Shown here piece by piece: positions 45,826 through 56,528 of a DNA stretch of 64,000 nucleotides (position 1 is its first letter; every line of letters starts with the position of its first letter). Origin of the DNA: Lotus japonicus (Eukaryota > Streptophyta > Magnoliopsida > Fabales > Fabaceae); NCBI RefSeq assembly GCF_012489685.1, contig NC_080042.1, positions 50,148,066 to 50,212,065 of the forward strand. Reading direction: 5' to 3'. Position numbers and translations under genes: made by a program. The notes under the pieces are model-generated. The model searched no databases and was not told the DNA's origin. It saw only the letters and a program-made list of their open reading frames with translations.

Positions 45826-46332
45826 CATCCAGTATACAAAGTTTAAGACCTTTTCTTGAGCGTACTCTAGAGAGAGCTACATATAACTGATCATGGGTGA
45901 AGAAGGGCCTTAGAAGGAAGAGTCCGACCTGAGATAGTGTTTGTCATTAACTTATGTTTATGGTCATCACAAAGCATACTCCAATTGGAAATGATATGCG
46001 TCTTATTAGAAATATACCAAAAAGTATTTTCATGGAAAATATTTCTCCCCGTGAGAGTTTTTAATTACCCGGTAATTTGTGAAAAAATGAAAGTAGATTA
46101 TACTTTTATATTTTACACTTTTAACATGAAATTAGACGGGAAAGTAGTGAAGTTTTATTAATACTTATTTCTCTATTAAACTTTATATGAAAGTGTTTTT
46201 ATGCACAATGTTCTTTTTCGTGGGAGTTTTTAACATTATAATCTAAACATAAATAAATATAGATTATGTATATGCATGAATGCTGAAGAATCTTCTCTTC
46301 GCACGATATACGTTCATAATCATTTTATCATA

Positions 46333-46334
46333 TT

Positions 46335-46376
<42 letters not shown>
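46333..46376. repeat. (TA)n microsatellite
   Basis: Nearly uninterrupted TA dinucleotides within the Helitron-like region. Confidence 0.95.
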
Positions 46377-48568
46377 AAAGTCTAAAATAATTTAAATTTT
46401 CTAAAAAATGTTAAAATTTATTTTTAAATTAATTTTAACATGAAATTATTTTCATGTAAAATATTCCTCCATGGGAGAGTTTTTGACTTTATAATTTAAA
46501 CATAAATAATTAAAACTATATATTAATGTTTTCACGAAAGTATCATACTTTCACTACTTGTCTTATGTTCGTCCCCTTTCGATCTCTTTACTTTGTAATT
46601 TAATCATAAATAAACATAGACTAATATATATCAATATTTTATAATCCCCAGTATCAAATTTTAATATTTTATATAGTTTTAGCCCCAAATATATTTGAAA
46701 CTTATGAAAAAACACTAAAATTATATTAAAATTTATTTTTCTATATGTTTTTGCATGAAAACATTTTATGTAAAATATTACTCCACATCAGAGCTTTTAA
46801 CACAATAATTACGTCATGTAGTCCTAACAATATAAAAAAAAATGAAAAAGTACTTAAATTAAATAAAAATATATATTTTCTATTGGTTATAATATGAAAG
46901 TGTTTTCATCTAAAATGTTCATCTCCATGAAACCTAACCTTTATACTCTGCAATTTGTACACACATTTAAGTTGACATAATAATGTTATAATATGTAGGC
47001 ATCATTCATGTTTGTGTTTTTATTCTGGAAAACATCGATTTCATGCCAGCTAACACTTATGCATGAAGCCAGTGCACAATGCCAACCTCACTTTCTATAG
47101 GGTCTCCATGACCATGCAGCTAAATAAACAAATTTGATTTGAGAAACTCAAGTTAATCATTAGAATTAAAAAAAATTGATTTGAGAAACTCAAGTAAATG
47201 GTGATAAGGCAACTAATTAAAATTTTCAGCAACTATTAAGACAACTAATTAAAACTAATTTTCCGCAGCTAATAAGGCAACTAATCAAATAATCAATTCA
47301 GCAGCTATTAAGACAACTAATCAATCACTTATATAATTTGAAAAAGAGAAAATTAAAAATATTGCTTCAACATACCTAAGAAAAATGAAATTAAACTGTA
47401 AATTGTTTTTCTATGAATTCTTAAATGAAAGTATTTTTATGTAAAATTTTCCTTGTCATGAGAGATTTTAATGATGTAATTTAATCATCCACAAAATTAA
47501 AAATAAATTAAAAATGTGTCTCTGTAGTACTACGCCAAAAAAGGCCTTTTACAGCGGTTTTTTTGGCCTTTTACAGCGGTTTTCAGCGTTCCTGAACCGC
47601 TGTAGATCTCGCTGCTGTTAAAGACTTAACAGCGGTTTGAACCGCTGTAAAAGATGCATTATTTACAGTGGTTGATTTAATAAAACCGCTGTAAATACAT
47701 ACCTACAACAGTTGTTCTCTAGAATAACCGCTGTACTTGAGTGTTCTTTTACAGCGGTTTCAACCCGTTGACCGCTGTAATTGGTAATCTATTACAGCAG
47801 TTCCATGGTGGAACCGCTGTAATGTTTTTTTTTTTGGTTGCCCCTAAATTAATTACCACACCTGTTCAGTCAAAAGATCAACATTTCTTTTTTTTTTTGA
47901 AAAGAAGATATATTGATCATAATTTAACTAAATGGGTACACATTTCAAAAGCTATGAAAGACTGCAAAATCAATACACATCACCAAACAGTACCCATAAG
48001 CTAAAACAAGGTATAGCATATAAGCACAGTAACATCTCATGTAAACAAAGCCTCTGTTCTTATAGCAAGCATATGGACAGTAATTCCATGACAGCAAAAA
48101 AAAACTCTCATAAATGAGTTTCTGCAATAGAAATGTGCCTTGAGTCTCCAAATCATAAGGCCCCTCTCCCCATTTGAGTCTTCCAAACAAAAAGATCAGC
48201 ATTTTCTAAACACAGGATATCAACTCAGCCATAAAATAAACACTTTTTGAACTTCAGCATATCAAAACCAATATATCTAAATATCAAAAGCTTCATAAAT
48301 TCGAAGCAATTTCTAAAGTGCATAATATCTCAACCACGTCCTTAACTACATCTACCACCATCGCATAGATAACTATCCAATAGATTAAATACTAAAAACA
48401 ATTGTAAAAAACATAACCGACCCACTCATCTTTAACTTCACGCAATTGCTCTTCATTGTAGGAAACGAACTAACAATCTTCAAAATACTACAAAACAACA
48501 TAAAAATAGAGTTAAGTTACAATTAGAGCTTTAAAAATTCAATGCGAACGCATATCAAAGTTTCTTAC

Positions 48569-50758
48569 CTTCGTTGGGATCACAAGTTTTTGGTGAGTGA
48601 TGATATCTTTCATGAACTTCATCACATAATATCCGCAATCAACACTATTAGTCTGACGCGGGCACTACAAAAGCCAAAGAATAAACACTAAATGAATGCT
48701 GTAAACTCGGATATCTTTTTCTATATAGAAAACTTCATGTAAATAAATAGACAAGTTTATAAACAGACACTACTCCATTTTACATTAACTTAGCTACAAG
48801 TTATAGGTTGCCAGCTATATCACGAGACAAAGGATACTTAGCAGCTACTATATCACAAAGATTATCAATACTTACATATTAGTGCGATAGTTCTGCAAAC
48901 AATGTCTTGTTTCTACAAAAGCACTACAAACTTATGACAAATTAGGACAGGTAGCATTCAATCCTAAATACTATAAAATTTCTCCAAATTGTTAGCACTT
49001 AGCATCAATACCACTGTATATAAACGTACTAAACGGTAATAACGAGTTAATATTATACCTCGATGATATCCCACGAAATATAATTTTGTTTTGCTTTGGG
49101 TACACTCATACCAGAAGTTGACCGAAGAACCTTCACAACCCTAATAAATCCAAGAAAAAAAATAAGATTTAGAAGTAAACAATTTCCCTTATCATATCGT
49201 ATGTCAAAAATAAACAAAATCCTGTACTTACGTGTCAAACATAAGCTTCATTTGTTTGCGTTCTGTCAGCTCTTGACGTAAAGGATCCAAATAGTATATT
49301 CTTTCTTTAAACACATCAATCACTATCAACACCAATTGTTCCATATAGATAAAACAATACATGAAAAAAATCCACAACACATGACAATATAACCAAATAA
49401 TTCAAACTTTTCAGCCAAACAAATTTGATCAGTTCAATATACACAAATTACTCCTCAACAATTACATAGGTTAATAAAAAAATTGACTGACCCTGCATTG
49501 AATGGCGCGAGAAACAATTTATCTCTTCGCGCCTGTGCCATGAAGGCCTCATGTATATAGTTAACTTGTTCAGAGGAGAATTTGGTGGTTTGTGCTGGAG
49601 ACAAAAAGCTGAACCTCTCTCTCGAACGATGTTCGAGCATGACGATATCATATAAAAACCTTAAATGAGAATACACAAATGAGTAACTGAAAAAATTATT
49701 GTTTCAATAAAAAAATAGTAAAAAGACACTGGTTGAATGATAATTTAAGTGATACACTACCTCATGTATAGACAAATCACAGATGCAGATAATTGCTCAT
49801 GATTCACAATATGCATGATTTCAGGTAAACCAATGTGGTCGGTACATTCATAATTGAATATTGTTGGCTCATAAAGTATAGACTTCTGTTCATTTTTTTT
49901 CAGTGATGCTTGAGCAAAAAGTTGGAGACACTTGATATGATCCACACGATTAAAGTACACATTATCTCGTCCATTTTGTTCATTCATTGGTTGCTTTTGT
50001 GTTGATGCTATGGACTCTTGGTGTTGCTCGTTGATTTCGTTATCTCATTGGATTGTTTGGGAGTCTAAAAATTAATATTTATGGTTCATATGTAATTACA
50101 AAAAAATATTTATATGTGAGTAAAAGATAGCATGATATGTATACCTCAGAGCTGAATTGTTTTTTTGTTGATGCTATGAGCTCATTAGTGCTTCCAGCTG
50201 GTTTCTTTTTCTCCTTTGAGTGTTTGAGAGACTACAAATTAAATTTATATTTATGGTTAATAGTTGACTAAAAAAATATATGTACCTCAGAATTGAATTG
50301 TTTTTGTGTTGATGCTAAGACTTCATCGATGTTTTTGGCTGATTTCTTTTTCTCATTGAAATTGGGAGCCTAAAAATTTACATTGATGAAACATAGTTTA
50401 ATTACAAACAAATAATATATATATATAGGTAAAAAGTTAATGACATATATACCTCAGAATTGACTTGAATCAAGTAGATTGGCCATGCCACAAAAGTACC
50501 AAGAACATCACCAACAGTGTGCAAATCAAAATCTTCAAGAGGTACGGGCAATGCTGCCACATCTTCATCTACAACGTCAATGCTAACCCTGAGATGGTTG
50601 GGAGGTAGTAGCTTATTATGCAAAGTATCACCTGGTAGGTTATAGACTGTTCCCTTAGCAACAATGCGAAAACACGGGTTGTCTAAACATAAATTACTCT
50701 CATTCCCTACTGTTCTGTTTCCTTGTTTTTTCACTTGGCCTTTGGGTCTGTACAACAC
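48569..50758 (-). pseudogene. Ulp1-like C48 peptidase gene of the CACTA element, degenerate
   Basis: Minus-strand exons can be followed: 50758-50460 (GTVYNLPGDTLHNKLLPPNH, EDFDLHTVGDVLGTFVAWPI, the domain often preceding the peptidase in plant transposon proteins); 49987-49757; about 49676-49493 (SSEQVNYIHEAFMAQARRDK, LFLAPFNAG); 49322-49232 (VIDVFKERIYYLDPLRQELT); 49140-49059 (KAKQNYISWDIIE); and 48664-48569 (CPRQTNSVDCGYYVMKFMKD). The catalytic Gln and Cys (QTNSVDCGYY) are kept. The His expected in a GxHW segment before VLIVID reads EQ-L instead, and no splice acceptor is seen there. Such proteases are commonly carried by CACTA and Mutator elements; activity looks lost. Confidence 0.7.
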
Positions 50759-50826
50759 ATTTTATTGGCACTTCTTGTGCTACCTATACTTATATATATT
50801 TGGCTCACCTAAAAAAAAAAGTACAG

Positions 50827-50911
50827 CCCCTATTCCAGACCATTTTCCCCGTCTAAACCAACAAGCAACTAGCAAACATGATCCAAATTCGTTGAGACGA
50901 TTATATGGTCT
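50827..50911. repeat. Direct repeat, about 85 bp (partner at 52128-52214)
   Basis: CCTATTCCAGACC, AACTAGCAAACATGATCC and GTTGAGACGATTATATGG occur in the same order at both places with few differences. The two copies lie 1.3 kb apart. The sequence between is not recognised; it has no LTR-type ends. Confidence 0.85.
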
Positions 50912-52127
50912 TTTGGTGAGAGTGAGACATAGTAAAAAGGCCCCCCACATAGAAGATTTCAATGAATGATTACTACTTGCCACTTTTTGCCCGTTTGGAA
51001 GTCGCAAAAACGGTGTGAATTTGAACTGATACTCTTGGCTGTAAAGCCAAAATTGAAGCTACCTAATTGATATTCATAACCAAACATAGTGTGAATAGAG
51101 CAAATCCTTGAATGAGATGACAACAGGTCTTTGGGGTGAGATATAGTTACAATAAATTCTCTAAGGAATAATGAGTGAATGAAGATAGGTTATTCACGGC
51201 TTGAGTATGACCCTATAAACTAATCAGGCCTTCTAGTGACTCTCCTCATTTTTATGACAAGAATCAATTTTCTTATAGGTTGACTTGTGGTATCAAATAA
51301 GATGAATTTTTGACATTGTGCACTTATAATAATCCTTCTATCAATTTTTATAGGTGAATTTAAACAATATACTAAATAAGTTTTGAAGGGTCTTAAGAAG
51401 AGGTAATTTTGAGGTTTGGAAGTTGACCATGATAAGATTATTACAGATCATGGCAAGTCTTAAAATTAAGAATAGATACTTTTAATGAGATGTCTAGAAC
51501 TATTTCCAAACTCATAATTTAGCCTTGATTGAGTAGGAAAATTACTCCACATGTTTTAAAGTTAGGATTTGAGACTTTGATCTATGATTTTAGCATTCGA
51601 TGAAAGGAAATGATGTTTTGTGATAGGAGAATCTATGGACTATCATAAGAAAGTTTAGTAATAATAGTGCTGGTTTCTGAGAGTTAAGTGGATCAGGCTG
51701 GGAACTTTAGGTTTTAAAATATGATGACGAGCAGATAAAAAGTCTCTAAGTTCCATCTTTAGTCAAACATTTTAAGTTTGAGGATTTATTTCTTGATGGA
51801 AATTTGAGAGGGTTACTTCCTAGAAGCAAAATTTTATACAAGTTATGTATTCAATTTAGATTAAAGGACATGCTATATTAAGGGAAATTTTCAGGATTGG
51901 TTAGAAGTTTAGAGATTTCTAAACAGAAATATTAGGGGATATAATTTCTACAGCATCTTAGGTTCTGAAATTATTTCGGATAGAGAGCTATATACATAAA
52001 ATATTAGAATTCCCTTAATTAGTAGTTAGACTAAAAATTTAAAATAAGTGAAGGATTTAGATTAAATGCTTATAAATTTTTAGCAACCAACCCCAGCTGA
52101 GTATAAAATTATAGGTAGACTGTTGAG

Positions 52128-52214
52128 AACTCCTATTCCAGACCTTTTTCCCCCTCTAAACCAAAAAGCAACTAGCAAACATGATCCAAATTCGTTGAGA
52201 CGATTATATGGTAA
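52128..52214. repeat. Direct repeat, partner of 50827-50911
   Basis: Same order of blocks as the first copy, also in plus orientation. Confidence 0.85.
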
Positions 52215-52600
52215 AAGTGGAATATTGGATTCATAGCAGAAAGTGTAGTCCCGCTTGTTAGAAATTGCAGAAGTCAACATATGGTAGAATCAGCCATGAT
52301 GGCTCTTAAGTCTTATCCAAGCTAACTTTTTTCACACCAAAAAAAGGAGAAAACTAACACATAAAAGGAACAAATAAAAGGCTATGATCAATGCTATTTA
52401 CTAGCGAATTATATGATATGAATTACACCCTTCTAACTAGTGGCCACATTTGGTTGACCTAAACGCCATCCCTCAGTGATCCTTCCTAAATTAAAAGATT
52501 AAAACTAGGCTGCATTTCAACAGCAGGAAATCCCTACTCAAAACTCAAACCCTAGCAGCATTTACAAAAATGAAGAAAATCATACCATCAGATCAAAGTA

Positions 52601-52860
52601 TTACCTTATGAGGAAGAATAAAATTGCTTGAGGAGAGGAACAATGGAACGCTGTTAATGAGAACAGGGCAACGAACCGTGCACGAAGCGACACAAAACAA
52701 GAGCGCAGCAGGGACGAAGGCGGAGGCGCCGACGGTGGAAGGGACGGCGGCGGGGGCAAGGACGGCGGAGGCACGAGGTGCCGCAAGCTTTGAGAGAAGT
52801 AGCAGAGGTCGAGAGTCGAGAGAGGTACCAGAGGTTGTGAAAGTGTGGAACTAGTAAATA
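52601..52860 (-). other. GC-rich block, probable 5' exon or UTR of the CACTA gene
   Basis: Strikingly GC-rich compared with its surroundings. On the minus strand it runs into TCCTCATAAG followed by GTAATAC, a possible splice donor near 52606. The plus-strand Ala/Glu-rich ORF (52624-52854) is probably the shadow. It lies about 1.8 kb upstream of the Ulp1-like exons. Confidence 0.4.
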
Positions 52861-52952
52861 ATAAGGGTTTGCAGTTACGGCTGCAATTTTACAAAATCAA
52901 TAACGAAAATAATACTTATACATAAAAATTGAATAAACTGACTAAAAGCGTA

Positions 52953-53162
52953 TTGCATCTCAGTGGAAAGGACTCGTTCTATTTTCTGCAGTAGCCCGGG
53001 TTCAAATCTAACAGGAAACATTTTTTGAACCCATTATTAAAGAAATCAACTAAAACTAATATTAATACTATAAATTGTAGAAAGCTATCATAAAAAAAAT
53101 CGAGCCTGGTGGAAAGACTCTTACGTTTTTTTAAGGGAACCTGGGTTCGATTCCCATACGGA
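52953..53162 (+). other. Two tRNA-like sequences near the CACTA right end
   Basis: CTCAGTGGAAAGGACTCG with B-box CCCGGGTTCAAATC (to about 53008), and CTGGTGGAAAGACTCTTACG with B-box CCTGGGTTCGATTCCC (to about 53157). Each has the spacing of a degenerate tRNA. Acceptor stems do not close convincingly. Confidence 0.4.
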
Positions 53163-53531
53163 ACCTAAATTCAGGATTTAATATATTTACGTGACTATTT
53201 ACAGCGGTTAGTTTGATAAACGTTGTTCCGTATATTAACCGCTATAAAAGCCTATTACCGCTCCGTGCTTTTGTGTTTAAAGCGCCTGCTGAGTGAACCG
53301 CTGTTAATAGGCAATGCTTTTACAGCGGTTCATTATGTAACTGCTATTAAAGCCAATAAATCGCTCCGTGTTTTTGTTTTTACAGCGGCTGCCACGTGAA
53401 CCGCTGTAAAAGCCCTTTTCTGGTGTAGTGTATATTGGTTATGTTGATTGGTGTTCTTTTTTTCATTTAAACAATTATTTAATCAAGAAATATTTATTTT
53501 CGTGGCTATTTTGTTCTTTATGCTCTTCTAC

Positions 53532-53765
53532 TTTTTTTTTTGAGAGCAAAAGAGAGTTATTCATTAGTAAACGAAAAGGAGAACAAACTACAAAAAACGG
53601 AAAAACCAGCAAACCACCCAAGGAACAAACACAACAGCCCAAAAGAAAAGAGCACAACCACCCTACTTCACAAAAGGAAAATTTTCTTTAATAACTTCGG
53701 CCAACCCTCGAATGACATCTTCATCACTATCAAGGAAAGACATGCCTGCAAACTGATTTATTTTT
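53532..53765 (-). mobile_element. LINE 3' tail, reversed
   Basis: A poly(T) run at 53532-53541 is followed on the minus strand by a 3' UTR-like text (TTGTTCTCCTTTTCGTTTAC, then ATGAATAACTCTC) typical of plant LINE ends. Confidence 0.55.
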
Positions 53766-54613
53766 AGTTAATGTCATTTCAAAAAAAAAACTTTTAGTTA
53801 ATGAAGATTACAAAAAAAAGTTAATGAAAGTGAAATATTTAATTTTCTAGTTTCACTTTTAGAATTAAACTCATATTTATGAAAATTTATTATTTTAGCC
53901 CGACACTCTATATAGTTAAAAGATTTCAATGCAATTACAATTTCCTATAAAGAATTATTTTTAAAATCAAAATTAAATTTGAATTTTAGATTAATGTTAT
54001 TATTATTAAATTTAATTTTTTTTCTCTATTTTTCTGTCTTTCAAATTCTTTGGTTGAGACTCTGCTGTCTTGACACTCCATATAGTTAAGATATTTTAAT
54101 GCAATCCAATTTCCTATTAAAAAAATTATTTTGAAAATTTCTTAACATAAGAAGCAATTAAATTCATTTTTGTCCTTCGGTGCATTAGAAGGAATTAGAA
54201 TGAATAATAAGTGTCCTCAAGTCACAAAATCCATATATGAGTCCAATTGACTTCTTATCTGTGTCTACGGCTTCAACTGACTTCTTATGGTGTTTCTCAA
54301 GTTAAAGTTGATGCAACAATAGCCTGTCCAATTTATCCACACACTTTGATAACCTTAGCATCATTCTCAGTATAAATCCAATCCCTTACATAGTTGATCT
54401 ACTCAAAACATCAAAAAATAAAATCCTAAAAAAAGCTAATAAATGATGTTCTCTAATCAAAAAACAATGTAACACTATATAAATTAGCCTCTAGTATATA
54501 TACTTCTTAATGTAGAATATATACTTCTTAATATATACTTTTTATTTGTTTTGATTGAGTGGAACTTTGCTATGGTAGTTCAAGTTCATTGAGTTTCTTT
54601 ATTGCATTTGCAG
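53766..54613. other. AT-rich, no gene; repeated segment
   Basis: CACTC(T/C)ATATAGTTAA and CAATTTCCTAT occur twice (about 53904 and 54074), followed by similar bases, an imperfect duplication. The end (to 54613) looks like an intron ending in TTTGCAG. Confidence 0.45.
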
Positions 54614-54701
54614 AGAAGCATCTCCGCTTGCTGCATTGTTGAAAGAAATGAAGGAAGGACTTGATGTTGTAAGACATAAAATTCAATCTTTAACTGCCAA
54701 G
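54614..54701 (+). pseudogene. Isolated exon of a Sas10/Utp3/C1D-type protein
   Basis: Between an acceptor (TTTGCAG) and a donor (GTAAAAACG), one open codon phase reads EASPLAALLKEMKEGLDVVR HKIQSLTAK. This matches the start of the Sas10/C1D domain of plant neuroguidin/Lcp5-like proteins (rRNA processing) from recall. No other exon was found in the window on either side, so it is a fragment, or a gene broken by the LINE insertion just downstream. Confidence 0.6.
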
Positions 54702-54950
54702 GTAAAAACGGTCGCACTTTTTTGTTTTTTATTTCTTTTGACACATTCATTAAGTACTTTCTTATTTTTGATTTATCATCGAATATTGTTGCTAGTTGCA
54801 ACATAAAATCTGTCTGCAGTTTGTACTTCAAATTTGGTTGTCTTTGATACTTTTTTCTACTGCTACTACTCTAGCTTTTTTGGAATACTTTGTTGAGATA
54901 TAGTTGATATGATTTTTATTTGTGGCTTTGATATTATTGTTTTTGACTTT

Positions 54951-55096
<146 letters not shown>

Positions 55097-55102
55097 TCTG
55101 TT

Positions 55103-56488
55103 ATGGCGGCGTCGGAGAAGCCCCCGGAGGGGGGCGGTGATGCTCATGCTCGCAGGCCAACGTTCAGAGAAATGGTGCTTGGACGTGTGGAGAAGGAGGC
55201 TGGCTTAGCAAGGGAGAGGGTTGATCTCATTGCCAACAAGCTGGTTCGGGTAGAGTTTGAAGAGGGAAAGAAGCATCTTCCAAGGGTGTTTGTAGCTGAT
55301 TCAGTGATTGATAACTTGAGCACTGCTTGGAAGGATTCGCTGGTGGTCAAAGTACTTGGCAAAAACCTGGGATATAACTTCATGAAACAGAAGCTGAAAG
55401 CCCTATGGAAGCCAAAGGGTGGTTTTGAGATAATTGACGTTGATCATGGGGTGTACATGGTCAAGTTTGATCTTCCAGATGATAAGGATACGGTTCTTAA
55501 CGGTGGCCCATGGATGATATTTGATCGGTGCTTGGCGGTGTCGCTTTGGAGCCCAGATTTTATCACGTCTGAGACGCTGGCTTTCAAAACTATGGTCTGG
55601 TTACGGTTCCCAGGGCTGAACCTTGCATATTATGATGAGAGCTTCTTATTTGCTCTTGCTTCTTCGGTGGGGAAACCGATCAGGATTGACGTGAACACGA
55701 AGGCGATGCATCGTGGCCGGTATGCGCGGGTGTGTGTGGAGGTTGATCTGAGCCAACCTGTCGCAACACGGATATGGTTCAGAAACCAGTGGATTCGCGT
55801 GGAGTTTGAGGGCTTACGCATGATCTGTGATCATTGTGGATGCTATGGGCATCTCACCCGTAATTGCCCAGGTACACAAGCAGCAGAGCCTGCGGTGCAG
55901 CGGCGTCCGGCGGCGGCTGCAACGTCGGAACCTCCCATGCATGAGAAGCCAAACCCTAACGCTGGTAACGCGAACGCGGGTCAGCAAGAGAAGCCGTGTG
56001 ACGGCTGGACAGAGGTGAAAAAACGGAAGGAGAAAATCAAGGGCAAATCAAATTTGAATTTCAAAAAGCCACCTCAGCATAATAAAAACGGTGGCACAAA
56101 TCAGAAGGAGAAAAATAAGGGAGTGCAGGTCCATAATGAGAAATTGCCAAAATCACGTGCTGCAGTTTTGGGGCGTGATAATTCTTTGGCATCTGGTTCC
56201 ATTCTTTCCTTTTCCGCGGGAGAAACTTCACCAGTCCTTACTCCTTTGAAACGACGCCGGAGCAACGCTGGTATTGTCTTCTCTTCTCCAACCCCGGTCC
56301 CCAAGAACGGTGGTGCGCCGGCAGCGAGTGGAACACCACAAAATGTGGTTCGAAGTCTGTTTCAGGCGAAAAGCATGGACATGGAAGTTGCACAGTGTGA
56401 GCTCCAGGAGTTGCAGAACTCGGCGGTGACTAACATGAACACAAAGGAGCACCCACCTGATGGCATCGTGATGACCGGAGGTCAGTGA
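55103..56488 (+). CDS. LINE ORF1, DUF4283 and CCHC zinc knuckle (461 aa)
   Basis: The nucleic-acid-binding ORF1 protein of plant L1 elements. A DUF4283 domain occupies about residues 35-200 (VADSVIDNLSTAWKDSLVVK, GGPWMIFDRCLAVSLWSPDF, TMVWLRFPGLNLAYYDESF). It is followed by a zinc knuckle CDHCGCYGHLTRNC (about 244-257, C-x2-C-x4-H-x4-C) and a long, Lys- and Ser-rich disordered tail. The ORF is complete with no stops. The ATG at 55103 follows the AG repeat directly and agrees with typical starts (MAASEKPPEGG). ORF2 begins just downstream in another frame. Confidence 0.9.
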   Translation: MAASEKPPEGGGDAHARRPTFREMVLGRVEKEAGLARERVDLIANKLVRVEFEEGKKHLPRVFVADSVIDNLSTAWKDSLVVKVLGKNLGYNFMKQKLKALWKPKGGFEIIDVDHGVYMVKFDLPDDKDTVLNGGPWMIFDRCLAVSLWSPDFITSETLAFKTMVWLRFPGLNLAYYDESFLFALASSVGKPIRIDVNTKAMHRGRYARVCVEVDLSQPVATRIWFRNQWIRVEFEGLRMICDHCGCYGHLTRNCPGTQAAEPAVQRRPAAAATSEPPMHEKPNPNAGNANAGQQEKPCDGWTEVKKRKEKIKGKSNLNFKKPPQHNKNGGTNQKEKNKGVQVHNEKLPKSRAAVLGRDNSLASGSILSFSAGETSPVLTPLKRRRSNAGIVFSSPTPVPKNGGAPAASGTPQNVVRSLFQAKSMDMEVAQCELQELQNSAVTNMNTKEHPPDGIVMTGGQ

Positions 56489-56528
56489 TGATGTTGCCCT
56501 CCTCTTGTGCGCCCCCTACTGTATCTCC

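Larger units (their letters stand above)
45426..47527 (-). mobile_element. Probable Helitron 3' portion, reversed
   Basis: On the minus strand it ends with hairpin CCGTGCAACGCACGGG, CTATCGCA, CTAG and host T (45425). The body repeats a ~60-bp motif around GAAAGTATTTTCATGTAAAAT and CTCCxxGTGAGAGTTTTTAA at about 46030, 46190, 46445, 46755, 46890 and 47428, also seen inverted in the Helitron at 432-2750. The 5' end was not found. It is interrupted by a SINE, and a CACTA element bounds it on the right. Confidence 0.55.
47528..53430. mobile_element. CACTA (En/Spm-like) element, 5903 bp, with Ulp1-like gene
   Basis: Left end TACTACGCCAAAAAAGGCCT (one change from CACTA), right end CCCTTTTCTGGTGTAGTG. 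The 3-bp flanks TAG and TAT differ at one position. ACAGCGGTT or its complement is repeated many times in both subterminal regions (47555-47825 and 53200-53415). The interior carries a minus-strand Ulp1-like gene remnant, a GC-rich first-exon-like block at 52601-52860 and a direct repeat of about 85 bp. No transposase was seen. Confidence 0.85.

Noticed and set aside
50827..52214. LTR retrotransposon with 85-bp LTRs
   Set aside because: The repeats lack TG..CA ends, a 5-bp duplication, a primer-binding site and any gag or pol sequence.
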